Below are positions 1-8,425 of a stretch of DNA of 64,000 nucleotides, one piece after another. This DNA comes from Dyadobacter psychrotolerans. GTDB lineage: Bacteria > Bacteroidota > Bacteroidia > Cytophagales > Spirosomataceae. Below the pieces are notes generated by a model, which saw only the letters and a list, made by a program, of their open reading frames with translations, did no database searches and was not told where the DNA came from. The translations under genes and the position numbers were made by a program. Position 1 is the first letter of the stretch. The number at the start of each line of letters is the position of its first letter. The stretch spans positions 186,001 to 250,000 of the forward strand of contig NZ_SMFL01000006.1 of assembly GCF_004349265.1 (NCBI RefSeq), given 5' to 3'.

Positions 1-1
1 T

Positions 2-1291
2 TTCAAAGGAATTTATGAAAATCCGGTACTTTCTGATGTAATCGAAGAAAATATTGATCTTCAGCGCCTGCTGTACAGATCATGCCGCGACTTCGATGGC
101 GGTTATGCGATGTGTGGTCTTACGGGTTATGGCGCTTCGTTTGTGATCAGAGATCCTGCAGGAATTCGCCCTGCTTTTTATTATGCTGATGACGAGGTGG
201 TGGTGGTTGCATCTGAAAAACAGGCTATCAAAGCTGCTTTTAACGTAGATTATGGCCAGATTAAAGAAATCACTCCTGGTTCGGCCCTGATTATTGACAA
301 ACACGGAGAATATAACGAATTCCCGATTCTTCCTCAGCTTGAGAAACGCTCATGCAGCTTTGAAAGAATTTATTTCTCCCGCGGTACCGATCCGGATATT
401 TATTACGAACGCAAACAATTAGGTAAATTATTGATTCCTCAGATTTTGAAGGAAATCAATTATGACCTTGAAAATACGATCTTCTCATACATACCGAATA
501 CTGCCGAAACGGCATTTTTAGGAATGATCGAAGGTTTGGAGGAATACCTTTCCAAGAAGCGAAAACAGGCTATTATGGAAGGAATTCTATTCGAAGCGGA
601 TCTCGAAAGGGTTTTGTCTTTCAGGCCAAGGATTGAAAAGCTGGTTACCAAAGACGTAAAATCCAGAACTTTCATTACCGCTGACGCACTCCGTGATGAC
701 ATGGTTTCGAGTGTATATGATACCACGTTCGAAGTTGTTCGAAAAAATGTGGATACAGTTGTAATTATTGATGACTCGATAGTTAGAGGAACTACGCTGG
801 AAAAAAGCATTTTAACGATGCTGGACCGTTTAAGTCCGAAGAAAATTGTTGTCGTTTCTTCTGCTCCGCAAATTCGTTTCCCGGATTGTTATGGAATTGA
901 CATGTCAAAAATGAAGGATTTTGTCGCTTTCCGTGCCGTGCTGAAGTTACTGGAGGACCGTGATATGGAATATCTTTTGGAGGACGTTTATACACAAAGC
1001 GTTACTTCAATTGCGACCAAAAATCCGTATCACACGAACTATGTAAAAGCACTTTATGATCCTTTCACAGACAAAGAAATTTCTGATAAAATCGCGGAAA
1101 TAATTCGTCCAAAAGATTTAAATGCAGAGGTTTCAGTGATATTCCAGACAGTGGAAAATCTGCACAAGGCCTGCCCTAATCACTTGGGAGACTGGTATTT
1201 CACAGGAAATTATCCGACCATGGGCGGAAATAAGGTTGTGAACAAGGCATTTGCCAATTCTCATGAAGGTAAATTGGAAAGAGCCTATTAA
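2..1291 (+). CDS. purF: Amidophosphoribosyltransferase (PurF-type), 5'-truncated by window edge
   Basis: Catalyses the first step of purine synthesis, moving amide nitrogen from glutamine onto PRPP. The reading frame is open from base 2, so the ATG at 110 is internal and the N-terminal catalytic cysteine lies outside the window. Visible parts are the end of the class II glutaminase domain (GASFVIRDPAGIRPAFYY at about 130-183) and the phosphoribosyltransferase domain with the PRPP loop VVIIDDSIVRGTT at about 759-797. The long C-terminal region with a PTMGGNKVVNKAF tail resembles the larger PurF-like proteins of Bacteroidota. A strong terminator follows 20 bases after the stop. The family is clear; whether this is the only PurF in the genome cannot be seen. 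Confidence 0.88.
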   Translation, partial: FKGIYENPVLSDVIEENIDLQRLLYRSCRDFDGGYAMCGLTGYGASFVIRDPAGIRPAFYYADDEVVVVASEKQAIKAAFNVDYGQIKEITPGSALIIDKHGEYNEFPILPQLEKRSCSFERIYFSRGTDPDIYYERKQLGKLLIPQILKEINYDLENTIFSYIPNTAETAFLGMIEGLEEYLSKKRKQAIMEGILFEADLERVLSFRPRIEKLVTKDVKSRTFITADALRDDMVSSVYDTTFEVVRKNVDTVVIIDDSIVRGTTLEKSILTMLDRLSPKKIVVVSSAPQIRFPDCYGIDMSKMKDFVAFRAVLKLLEDRDMEYLLEDVYTQSVTSIATKNPYHTNYVKALYDPFTDKEISDKIAEIIRPKDLNAEVSVIFQTVENLHKACPNHLGDWYFTGNYPTMGGNKVVNKAFANSHEGKLERAY

Positions 1292-1310
1292 AATATAATA
1301 ATTAAATCAA

Positions 1311-1340
1311 AGCCGTTCTTTAACAGGACGGCTTTTTTTA
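1311..1340 (+). terminator. Rho-independent terminator after purF
   Basis: Eight-pair stem 1311-1318/1326-1333 (AGCCGTTC with GGACGGCT, including one G-T pair) closed by a 7-base loop and followed by a run of seven T. Confidence 0.85.
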
Positions 1341-1413
1341 TGTAAAAAACGGAACAACATCTGACTGATATGCAGATTTGCCTAAATTGCATCCTTAAAT
1401 CAACTAAATCCTT

Positions 1414-1935
1414 ATGAACATTAAATACATACTTTCTTTTTTCCTGGTTTTGTCTGTGATCACCGTTACGCAAAGTTCTGCACAAACGACTGCAAAGCCC
1501 GGAACGCTGAACGATATCAGTTTCCTGAATGGCCGCTGGAAAGGAATCTACAACGGTGGACCGATTGAGGCATCCTGGACTGCACCGGAAGGAAATAACA
1601 TAGCTGGTTTTATCAGGATGATAAAAGATGACAAACCGGCACTTTATGAATTGTTTGCATTTGAACAAACTGAAAAAGGGCCGGTTGCACATGTAAAACA
1701 TTTTAAGCCGGGTATGATCTCTCTTGAAGAAAAAGAAGTATCAGATACCTACAACTTCATCGAAGCAAAGAAAAACCAGGCTTTATTTGAAAAAGATGAC
1801 ATTTCGGTACGTATCATTTACGAGCTGCGTAAACAAAATCAACTGGTAATTCAGCGGGGAAAACTGGAAGAGGTTGCCGGCGGAACTCCAAAATGGACTT
1901 TCATCGACCTTTTTATCTTCAACAGAATTCCTTAA
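1414..1935 (+). CDS. Secreted DUF6265-like protein
   Basis: A 173-residue protein with a signal peptide (basic MNIK, hydrophobic core, cleavage probably after SSA-Q near residue 24). The mature part starts with a LNGRWKG...EASWTAPEGN...GFIRM pattern typical of the DUF6265 family, small beta-rich secreted proteins of unknown role that look lipocalin-like. It stands alone: a terminator precedes it and the next gene is convergent, so it should have its own promoter. No catalytic motif is visible and I assign no function. Confidence 0.7.
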   Translation: MNIKYILSFFLVLSVITVTQSSAQTTAKPGTLNDISFLNGRWKGIYNGGPIEASWTAPEGNNIAGFIRMIKDDKPALYELFAFEQTEKGPVAHVKHFKPGMISLEEKEVSDTYNFIEAKKNQALFEKDDISVRIIYELRKQNQLVIQRGKLEEVAGGTPKWTFIDLFIFNRIP

Positions 1936-1942
1936 CAGGTTT

Positions 1943-2524
1943 TTACAAAATCTGATTAAATACCCTTTTATCCGTAATCCTTCCGCGATGCTCTTCCAGA
2001 AATTCGCAGAAGGATTTTATTTGTTTTTCCTGGAATGAAAAATCAACCGACTGGTCATAATCTTCCTGATAAACATCAATAAAATTCGTTATAACATAAC
2101 GCAGACTGCGTATCCCCCGCGATTTCAATGCAGGCAGATAGAAATTTTGATGACTGTGTGCAAAACAATCAGGTACATATTGGCTGGTCGTTTTAATATC
2201 AACCGCGAGCGTTTTGCCAATCACATCAACATATCCGTAAAACAGCACATCATCAAACTGATACTCGCAGTAAACCTGCGTTTTCATCATCGGCCGCGGA
2301 AGAAGCGAACGTACTTTTTGTAAAATCAAAGGATCATACAGTTCCTCATTTGTACCCTTGATTACCGCCTCCTCAAAGGAGGCACCTCTTGCCTGCGCTT
2401 CCGTCTGCGGGACCGGAACACGGTTGATCCTGTTTATAAATTCTTCCCCACTCAGTTTACCTTTCTGGTATCTGTCGAAAAGATTTAATAAAGTCGGGTA
2501 AAGACGGTACTTAACATTTTCCAA
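1943..2524 (-). CDS. PD-(D/E)XK nuclease-superfamily protein
   Basis: A 193-residue soluble protein. The motif set fits a PD-(D/E)XK fold: GASFEEAV with acidic E51/E52, GYVDV with D100, and AVDIKTT with D109 and K111 on the next strand, as in RecB/Cas4-like nuclease domains. No helicase or DNA-binding domain is attached and no system genes are adjacent. It ends 8 bases from the DUF6265 gene stop (convergent) and lies 33 bases downstream of a beta-barrel gene on the same strand, so the two may be co-transcribed. Substrate and role are unknown; nuclease activity is inference from the motif. Confidence 0.6.
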   Translation of the reverse strand: MENVKYRLYPTLLNLFDRYQKGKLSGEEFINRINRVPVPQTEAQARGASFEEAVIKGTNEELYDPLILQKVRSLLPRPMMKTQVYCEYQFDDVLFYGYVDVIGKTLAVDIKTTSQYVPDCFAHSHQNFYLPALKSRGIRSLRYVITNFIDVYQEDYDQSVDFSFQEKQIKSFCEFLEEHRGRITDKRVFNQIL

Positions 2525-2557
2525 AAATTGAATAATTAGCGTTGTGAATTTAGCGCA

Positions 2558-3340
2558 TTAATGTCTGCGCGGTTTTGCAAAACAATGTGTTAATGTAACA
2601 GCAAACAAACTGAATTTATCGTTCGGCGTGTCGCTGTAAGAATCTCCTTCCTCCGGATTGATCAGCCGCTGTCCGGATGTCGCATCAACCTTATCCGTTC
2701 TGACAAGATAGAAGCGGTAATCCAGCCCGATTTTCCAGTTATCTGACAAATTATAATCTAACGTAGTTCCAACCGGAATAATACGTTCGTGCGTTTTTTT
2801 GATGCCCTCTCTTCCTCTGGGATTGCCCCAGCGAAGAAAAAGCTGATTGCGTTTACTGCGTTCACTATTTGAAAACCTGACAAGTTCGTTTGTAGTAAGA
2901 TCGAAAGCATTGGCACTAAAAAAAATAATCCCTGCACCGCCGTAAATGCCAATTTCAAAATCATTGTATTTCCGTTTAGAAAACTGTCTGGTAAGATTCC
3001 ACCTGGCAATAAATTCTGCTGTATTGTATTCAGTGATAAAATAGGAGTTAAAGAAATTTGATTTTTGCCCGCCTACTTTGCCTGCCGAATAATCCAGGCC
3101 TAGAGAAATTCCCCTGCTGATTTTTCCGCTTACACCTACTCCAACAGCGCCTTTCATATCCTGCTCATTTAATTCACCAAAGAATTGAGTCAGCCCTGTT
3201 TTTAAAGTCAAGGAAAAAGGTGATAGTTCTGTTTTTACGTTTTGGCTTCCAAGCTTAATTTCTGACTTAGCGTTTTTTTGCGCTTTTACATCACAAATTA
3301 GCATAAGCAAAACGCATGTGAACAGCCAGACATGTTTCAT
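2558..3340 (-). CDS. Outer-membrane beta-barrel protein
   Basis: A 260-residue protein with a signal peptide (MKHVWLFTCVLLMLICDVKA-Q). The rest alternates aromatic and polar residues with repeated GxG strands (FSLTLKTGLTQFFGEL, ISLGLDYSAGK, IGLDYRFYLVRTD), and the last segment, KFSLFAVTLTHCF, resembles a closing beta strand. This is the common Bacteroidota small-barrel or OmpA-like membrane-domain layout, without a peptidoglycan-binding tail. No ligand can be assigned. It is divergent from ubiE and precedes the nuclease-fold gene on the same strand. Confidence 0.6.
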   Translation of the reverse strand: MKHVWLFTCVLLMLICDVKAQKNAKSEIKLGSQNVKTELSPFSLTLKTGLTQFFGELNEQDMKGAVGVGVSGKISRGISLGLDYSAGKVGGQKSNFFNSYFITEYNTAEFIARWNLTRQFSKRKYNDFEIGIYGGAGIIFFSANAFDLTTNELVRFSNSERSKRNQLFLRWGNPRGREGIKKTHERIIPVGTTLDYNLSDNWKIGLDYRFYLVRTDKVDATSGQRLINPEEGDSYSDTPNDKFSLFAVTLTHCFAKPRRH

Positions 3341-3496
3341 AGTATGTTGATAAATTTATAAAAAATATAAAATAACCTAACCAAACCCGTGCTTTTCCAC
3401 CTGCCGTAAATTGCTTTTTTAAACTAAAACACAGCTTCCATAAGAGAACCATAAATAACTGTTAATTTTGATATTATTTATTTGATTCAATCCACG

Positions 3497-4219
3497 ATGA
3501 GTGTAGTACCATATAAAGACAAGGACGGCAGTAAAAGGGAACAGGTAGCTGAGATGTTTGACAACATTTCGCCTAAATATGATCTGCTCAATCATTTGCT
3601 TAGCGGCGGCGTAGACATCTACTGGCGCAAGCGAGCTATAAAGCTATTACGTAAACAACAGCCAAAAGTAATTCTTGACATCGCCAGTGGCACCGGAGAT
3701 TTTGCCATCGAAGCGTTATCTCTTCATCCTGAAAAAATTATTGGCGTTGATATTTCCGAAGGAATGCTAGCCGTAGGAAGGGAAAAGATAAAAAAATTGG
3801 GAAAACAGGATATCATTACGCTGCAAAGCGGAGATTCCGAAAACTTGTCTTTTAAGAACAATTATTTCGACGCAGTCATCGTTTCGTTTGGAGTGAGAAA
3901 CTTTCAGAATTTACTTGCAGGACTTACTGAAATGAACCGCGTTATGAAGTCCGACGGAACATGTGTAGTGGTTGAGTTTTCCAAACCACGCAGCTTTCCG
4001 TTCAAACAATTCTATAATTTTTATTTTAAATACATATTACCATTAATAGGAAAAACAGTCTCAAAAGACAGTTCAGCCTACACCTATCTGCCCGAATCCG
4101 TTCAGGCATTCCCGGATGGAGAGGCTTTCCTTGAAATTTTTAAAAAAGCAGGTTTTAAAAACACCAAATGCATACCATTAACCTTTGGGATTTGTACAAT
4201 TTACACCGGTCAAAAATAA
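3497..4219 (+). CDS. ubiE: Demethylmenaquinone methyltransferase UbiE/MenG
   Basis: SAM-dependent C-methylation of demethylmenaquinone, the last step of menaquinone synthesis, at the inner face of the inner membrane. The ATG at 3497 gives 240 residues, normal for the family; an in-frame TTG at 3482 would add five residues and is less likely. Visible motifs are MFDNISPKYDLLNHLLS (residues 20-36), the SAM loop DIASGTGDF (61-69), SFGVRNFQN in the middle, and VVEFSKP near the post-II motif. A TAATTTTG sequence at 3463-3470 may be the -7 box. The 3' end overlaps porT by 52 bases. Confidence 0.93.
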   Translation: MSVVPYKDKDGSKREQVAEMFDNISPKYDLLNHLLSGGVDIYWRKRAIKLLRKQQPKVILDIASGTGDFAIEALSLHPEKIIGVDISEGMLAVGREKIKKLGKQDIITLQSGDSENLSFKNNYFDAVIVSFGVRNFQNLLAGLTEMNRVMKSDGTCVVVEFSKPRSFPFKQFYNFYFKYILPLIGKTVSKDSSAYTYLPESVQAFPDGEAFLEIFKKAGFKNTKCIPLTFGICTIYTGQK

Positions 4220-4905
4220 TAATCGGCACCCTTCTTTTCTTTTGTTTGGCAGCAAACCAGGCTAATGCACAGGGACAGGGATACAGAAGAAAACACCTGG
4301 AATATTATGATGACAAGCCGATTCATTACGGCATTCTGTTCGCAGTTCCTTTCACGCGTTTCAATCTGCGCTATAATGATGATTTTGTAGACAAGGATTC
4401 GGCCTTTCTGGTACAATCCCCTACCAAGGCTGCATTTCGCATGGGATTCACGATAAATGCCTTCTTAAACGAACGCTTTGACCTTCGTACTACGCCGTCC
4501 GTTTCGCTTTATGAACGACAGGTTAAATTCAGCTATCCGAACGGCGTTGATAAAATCGAAAAAAGGGAGTCAACCTGGATAGAAATACCGTTGCTTTTAA
4601 AATACAAGTCACAGCGTCGGGTAAATTCAAGAATGTACATGATAGCCGGATTAACACTGGGGATTGAAACCAATGTTAAAAGAAGCCGTGGAGCCAGTGC
4701 AGGAACACTGGCGACAAAATCATCGGATCTGACTTTGGACTATGGTATCGGGTACGAGCAATTTTTTGAATTTTTCAAATTTGCTCCGGAATTACGCTTC
4801 TCACACGGGCTTAACAACGTTTTCCAGCCATCTAAGAATTCTAGAGGAGCAGGTTTGAATAAAATGACCACACATACAGTTACCCTTTATTTTAATATTG
4901 AATAA
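4168..4905 (+). CDS. porT: PorT-like outer-membrane protein (type IX secretion)
   Basis: A 245-residue beta-barrel protein with an N-terminal signal segment (RSKIIIGTLLFFCLAANQANA-Q) after a 14-residue leader. The body, with YYDDKPIHYGILFAVPFTRFNL at its start and an LRFSHGL..NVF near the end, matches PorT-type barrels needed for type IX secretion and gliding. The ubiE-porT neighbourhood is known in gliding Bacteroidota. The ATG at 4168 lies inside ubiE (52-base overlap), so translation is probably coupled. The only later start in the leader is a poor TTG at 4192, which leaves a short leader before the signal. PorT identity is from order plus general features; a generic PorT-family barrel is the alternative. 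Confidence 0.7.
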   Translation: MHTINLWDLYNLHRSKIIIGTLLFFCLAANQANAQGQGYRRKHLEYYDDKPIHYGILFAVPFTRFNLRYNDDFVDKDSAFLVQSPTKAAFRMGFTINAFLNERFDLRTTPSVSLYERQVKFSYPNGVDKIEKRESTWIEIPLLLKYKSQRRVNSRMYMIAGLTLGIETNVKRSRGASAGTLATKSSDLTLDYGIGYEQFFEFFKFAPELRFSHGLNNVFQPSKNSRGAGLNKMTTHTVTLYFNIE

Positions 4906-4959
4906 CGAACCCTGATTATCAATTAATTAAAAATTATTTTATTTTTTTTCTTTAAAAAG

Positions 4960-4991
4960 TTTGCAGGAATAAATTTAGTCCTACATATTTG
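4960..4991 (+). promoter_or_regulatory. Promoter of tRNA-Val
   Basis: TTTG at 4960-4963, a 20-base spacer, then CATATTTG at 4984-4991. This fits the Bacteroidota sigma pattern TTTG-N19/20-TAnnTTTG with one mismatch in the -7 box, and lies 35 bases before the tRNA. Confidence 0.5.
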
Positions 4992-5026
4992 CACTCCCAA
5001 ACGACGACAACGGTCGGCAGAAAAAA

Positions 5027-5101
5027 GGGAGTTTAGCTCAGTTGGTTCAGAGCATCTGCCTTACAAGCAGAGGGTCGGGGGTTCGAATCCCTCAACTCCC
5101 A
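5027..5101 (+). tRNA. tRNA-Val (anticodon TAC)
   Basis: Full cloverleaf: acceptor GGGAGTT pairs with AACTCCC, D-arm with TAGCTCAGTTGG, anticodon stem CTGCC/GGCAG-type with loop CTTACAA (anticodon TAC), T-arm GGGGGTTCGAATCCC, discriminator A at 5101. The CCA end is not encoded. A candidate promoter precedes it and a terminator follows. Confidence 0.95.
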
Positions 5102-5111
5102 CAAAAACTAA

Positions 5112-5142
5112 AACGCTTTCAACGCAAGTTGAAGGCGTTTTT
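5112..5142 (+). terminator. Terminator after tRNA-Val
   Basis: Twelve-pair stem 5112-5123/5128-5139 (AACGCTTTCAAC with GTTGAAGGCGTT, one G-T pair), four-base loop, then five T. Confidence 0.85.
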
Positions 5143-5221
5143 GGTTTAAAGCATATTTTGTTTTCCGCAATGAATATGGGTCAAGCGGAAAAGTTGGGGG
5201 GAATGTAAATAATTATTTGCT

Positions 5222-5614
5222 TTGCATCCTGAACCAATTTTGTCTGCATTGAATCATTCCTACGAAGCACTAGTACGGGTTTTATTACCTGAGGGTATCC
5301 TTGACTACTTTGAATTGACCAAAATCGTCGAGTCTATTCCTGGCTTGAACATTTACCTTGAGGAGAAAAATATTTTCCCTGCGGAGTTTAAAGACGAGAA
5401 ATTAGAATCCAAAGGCTTCCTCCCCGAAATTTATATACAAGACTTCCCTATTCGTAATCAAAAAGTTACGCTCTGTATCAAGAGGCGTCGCTGGGAGGTC
5501 AAAAATACTAGCGAGATTATAACCAGAGATTGGAAAGTCGTGCAACAGGGAACTCGAATGACAAAAGAGTTTGCTGATTTTTTAAAACCGGGCCGCCGGG
5601 CGGGAATGTATTGA
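5222..5614 (+). CDS. IS transposase N-terminal region (ORF1)
   Basis: A 130-residue protein starting at a TTG, with a TAA only 10 bases upstream in frame, so no longer form exists. It has the pattern of the N-terminal half of ISAon1-type transposases: LLPEGILDYFELT near the start, KGFLPEIYIQDFPIRNQKV and a basic KRRRWE, ending in RDWKVVQQGTRMTKEFADFLK. It probably binds the terminal repeats. The A/T stretch GATTTTTTAAAAC followed by a GC-rich potential hairpin at about 5578-5605 could promote frameshifting into ORF2, but I cannot show this. Confidence 0.7.
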   Translation: MHPEPILSALNHSYEALVRVLLPEGILDYFELTKIVESIPGLNIYLEEKNIFPAEFKDEKLESKGFLPEIYIQDFPIRNQKVTLCIKRRRWEVKNTSEIITRDWKVVQQGTRMTKEFADFLKPGRRAGMY

Positions 5615-5615
5615 T

Positions 5616-6592
5616 AATAATCCAGTTAGCTGTTTTCAGCTAGGCAAATACTTCCACCTGGACGGAAACAATTACAGCAGCAGTATAAAGACCATATCAG
5701 CGATTACCAGGGTTGGGATCAGAAAGATCATGCAGAGGACTGGATGTTGTATGCTAATAATGCAGGAGTTCATCTAAGTATTGACGAAACGGCTCTTTCT
5801 AATGGGGAATTGTACACAATTGTCACTAATAAAGCGGCCAAGGGAAGAAAAGGTGCACTTGTCGCAATGGTTAAAGGAACTCAGGCAGACACCGTTATTG
5901 AGGTTCTAAGGAAGATTCCAAAGCGAATCAGGTACAAAGTTAAAGAAGTGACCCTGGATATGGCTGCTAACATGAACAAGATCATAACGCGTTGTTTTCC
6001 GAAAGCTGATAAGGTAATAGATCGATTCCATGTTCAGAAGTTAGCATACGATGCTGTTCAGGAAATAAGAATTAAATACCGCTGGGAAGCATTAGATCAA
6101 GAAAATGACGCTATTAAGACTGCAAAAGCTACTGGTAAGCCGTACGAAATAGAATTGCTGGAAAACGGTGATACTTTAAAACAATTGCTTGCCAGAAGCA
6201 GATATTTACTTTTTAAGCACAGAGACAAGTGGACTACTTCGCAGCTTACGAGAGCTAAACTGCTGTTTGAAAGATATCCGGTGATAAACCAAGCTTACAA
6301 TCTATCGCTAAAACTTGGAACGATCTTCCGAAGCTATACCAGTAAAGAGCTGGCATACAAGCCCCTTGCGTTCTGGTATGATGATGTGGAAAGATCTGGT
6401 TTAGAGTCGTTTAGGACTGTTGCTAAATCCATCGAAGGGCACTATATCGAAATACTGAATTTCTTTAATAACAGAAGTACCAACGCTTCTGCTGAATCCT
6501 TCAATGCTAAAATCAAAGCATTCAGGTCCACATCCCGCGGCGTAAGGGATATTTCATTCTTCCTTTTCAGACTATCCAAACTCTATGCTTGA
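5616..6592 (+). pseudogene. IS transposase catalytic region (ORF2), frameshifted
   Basis: DDE catalytic half of the ISAon1/ISL3-type transposase. The open part runs from an ATG at 5744 and shows SIDETALSNGELYTI, the DMAANMN block and DRFHVQKLAYDAVQEIRIKYRW, with an NRSTNASAESFNAKIK block near the end; the C-terminus FFLFRLSKLYA is typical. Upstream, the conserved N-terminal motif (NPVSCFQLGKYFHLDG) is read in the frame of 5616, while the following QLQQQYKDHISDY is in the frame of 5744. The switch falls in GGACGGAAACAA at about 5662-5675 and is explained by loss of one A. The remaining 282-codon ORF lacks the start of the domain. Confidence 0.72.
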
Positions 6593-6659
6593 AATCCCTA
6601 TTTCTCCCCCCCAAGAATCTGACTTGATCCCTAAAATGTTTACGAATAGTTTACCAAAG

Positions 6660-6694
6660 AAAAAAGCCGTTACGAATTTTCATCGTAACGGCTT
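6660..6694 (-). terminator. Terminator after tRNA-Phe
   Basis: On the minus strand a perfect 12-pair stem (AAGCCGTTACGA with TCGTAACGGCTT, 6664-6675/6683-6694) ends in six T. Confidence 0.9.
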
Positions 6695-6704
6695 GATTTT
6701 CAGG

Positions 6705-6777
6705 TGGTGATGGACGGAATCGAACCGCCGACACAAGGATTTTCAGTCCTTTGCTCTACCGACTGAGCTACATCACC
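6705..6777 (-). tRNA. tRNA-Phe (anticodon GAA)
   Basis: Read on the minus strand: acceptor GGTGATG pairs with CATCACC, D-arm with TAGCTCAGTCGGTAGAGC, anticodon stem AGGAC/ATCCT-type with loop TGAAAAT (anticodon GAA), T-arm GGCGGTTCGATTCCGTC, discriminator A. It has a textbook promoter upstream and a terminator downstream. Confidence 0.95.
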
Positions 6778-6804
6778 GCTTTCAGTTGGTCCCCTTTGGG
6801 ACTG

Positions 6805-6835
6805 CAAAACTAGAAGTTTGATTTTGCTTTACAAA
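6805..6835 (-). promoter_or_regulatory. Promoter of tRNA-Phe
   Basis: On the minus strand TTTG (6835-6832), a 19-base spacer, then TAGTTTTG (6812-6805). This is an exact match to the Bacteroidota primary-sigma consensus, placed 28 bases before the tRNA. Confidence 0.75.
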
Positions 6836-6981
6836 CATTTTCATGAAAATAATTTAAAAATAATTATCCCACATCAACAACGAGTAGCTTACTTTACTGA
6901 CAACCTTACACTTACGTTTTAAAAATAAATTTTTCTTTCGTAAAATACTTCTTCAACACACATTTTTACCATATTTGTTAT

Positions 6982-6999
6982 TAGTATGCTTGCATACTA
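6982..6999. promoter_or_regulatory. Operator-like dyad before the Fe-S operon
   Basis: Perfect inverted repeat TAGTATGC-TT-GCATACTA, 8-bp arms with a 2-base centre, 34 bases before the ATG of the membrane Fe-S gene and just after an ATATTTG that could be a -7 box (6971-6977). The shape suits a dimeric repressor of MarR or TetR type; no such regulator gene is adjacent. Confidence 0.55.
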
Positions 7000-7032
7000 T
7001 AATACTCACCATGAACAAATAACTTAATCTCA

Positions 7033-8364
7033 ATGGAAATAGTCCAGCAGATCATCTTTGCAGCTGTTTTGGGAACCGTGGGATGGCTGGTTTTCAAGCG
7101 GATCAAAATTATTAGAAGCACGATCAGTCTCGGCAAATCCGAAGACAGAACCGATCAGCCCGGAAAACGCTTTTCCACCATGATGAGAATTGCATTTGGC
7201 CAGAAAAAAATGTTTGACCGCCCGCTCATCGGCATACTTCACTTTGCCGTGTACGCAGGTTTTTTGCTGATAAATGTTGAAGTACTGGAAATTGTCCTCG
7301 ACGGTCTGCTTGGTAAGCACAGGCTCTTCGCCCCTATGCTAGGCTCATTCTATCGCTTTCTCATTGGGTTTTTCGAATTTCTTGCGGTAGGCGTTTTACT
7401 TGCTTGTATCATCTTTCTTATAAGAAGGACAATTCTGAAAACGGAACGTCTGCAGCCATCGCGCCACCGCGAAATGAACGGCTGGCCAGCTTTGGATGGA
7501 AAGGTGATTCTGATCTTCGAAATCGTGCTCATGATCGCTATACTCACCATGAATGCGGCAGATATTGTTTTGCAGGAAATGGGAAGTGCACATTATACTA
7601 TCACCGGCGATTTCATTTTCAGCAAGTTTCTTAAACCGCTTTTTACAGGCTGGAATGAAACCACACTCATCATCTATGAGCGCTTCGCCTGGTGGACTCA
7701 CATTCTGGGCATTTTCGCCTTTGCCATTTATGTCACCTATTCCAAACACCTGCACATCGTACTGGCTTTCCCAAATACATATTTTGCCAGATTAATACCG
7801 AAAGGTGAAATGCAGAATATGCCTGAAATCACGAAGGAAGTAAAAATTATGCTGGGACTGGAGAATGCACCGGAAGGCGCAGAAAATGCAGTGCCCGATC
7901 GGTTCGGAGCGAAAGATGTAACCGACCTGAGCTGGAAGAATCTCATGGATGCATACTCCTGCACCGAATGCGGGCGCTGTACTTCGGCCTGCCCGGCCAA
8001 TATTACAGGCAAAAAGCTTTCTCCAAGAAAAATCATGATGGATACCCGCGACAGGCTCGAAGACATTGGAAGGATTATGCAGGTCAATGACGGAAAGTTT
8101 GTAGAAGATGGCAAATCGTTAATGGGTGACTACATTAGTCAGGAAGAAATACTCGCCTGCACGACCTGTAACGCATGTGTTCAGGAATGTCCGATTCTTA
8201 TTAATCCGCTCGATATTATTTTGCAACTAAGAAGACACCAGGTAATGGACGAATCGAAGGCACCCGGCTCATGGAATGCGATGTTTCAGAATATGGAAAC
8301 CAACCAGGCACCCTGGAAATTTTCACCAGGCGACAGGTTTAACTGGGCGGAAGGAGTAAAATAA
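7033..8364 (+). CDS. Membrane-anchored heterodisulfide-reductase-like Fe-S protein
   Basis: A 443-residue fusion. The N-terminal 245 residues hold about five or six membrane helices (first at 5-22, others in LIGILHFAVYAGFLLI, FLIGFFEFLAVGVLLACIIF, VILIFEIVLMIAILTM and ILGIFAFAIYVTYS) with histidines placed as in NarI-type cytochrome b subunits. The C-terminal part has two 4Fe-4S motifs: CTECGRCTSACP from C310 and CTTCNACVQECP from C376, as in HdrC/GlpC/LutB. It is expected to pass electrons between quinone and a soluble partner; the CCG-domain gene 61 bases downstream is the natural partner. The physiological substrate is unknown. Confidence 0.8.
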   Translation: MEIVQQIIFAAVLGTVGWLVFKRIKIIRSTISLGKSEDRTDQPGKRFSTMMRIAFGQKKMFDRPLIGILHFAVYAGFLLINVEVLEIVLDGLLGKHRLFAPMLGSFYRFLIGFFEFLAVGVLLACIIFLIRRTILKTERLQPSRHREMNGWPALDGKVILIFEIVLMIAILTMNAADIVLQEMGSAHYTITGDFIFSKFLKPLFTGWNETTLIIYERFAWWTHILGIFAFAIYVTYSKHLHIVLAFPNTYFARLIPKGEMQNMPEITKEVKIMLGLENAPEGAENAVPDRFGAKDVTDLSWKNLMDAYSCTECGRCTSACPANITGKKLSPRKIMMDTRDRLEDIGRIMQVNDGKFVEDGKSLMGDYISQEEILACTTCNACVQECPILINPLDIILQLRRHQVMDESKAPGSWNAMFQNMETNQAPWKFSPGDRFNWAEGVK

Positions 8365-8425
8365 GAGAAACTAACTTTGACTATTCATTTATCTCAAAGT
8401 GATTAACACCAGATTTAATTAAGCT

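Larger units (their letters stand above)
5181..6627 (+). mobile_element. Insertion sequence, ISAon1-like (ISL3-type DDE transposase), decayed
   Basis: About 1.45 kb between tRNA-Val and tRNA-Phe. The ends carry imperfect terminal inverted repeats: TCAAG-N8-TTGGGGGGA at 5181-5202, and the complement of the same pattern at about 6606-6627. They enclose the two-ORF transposase arrangement typical of this Bacteroidota group. No clear target-site duplication is seen. The second ORF has a frameshift near its start (see 5616-6592), so the copy is probably inactive by itself. The assignment to the ISAon1/ISL3 group rests on protein similarity recalled from knowledge; an IS database search would settle it. 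Confidence 0.8.

Noticed and set aside
110..112. ATG at 110 as start of the first gene
   Set aside because: The frame is open to base 2 and codes for typical PurF sequence before it, so the gene enters from outside the window.
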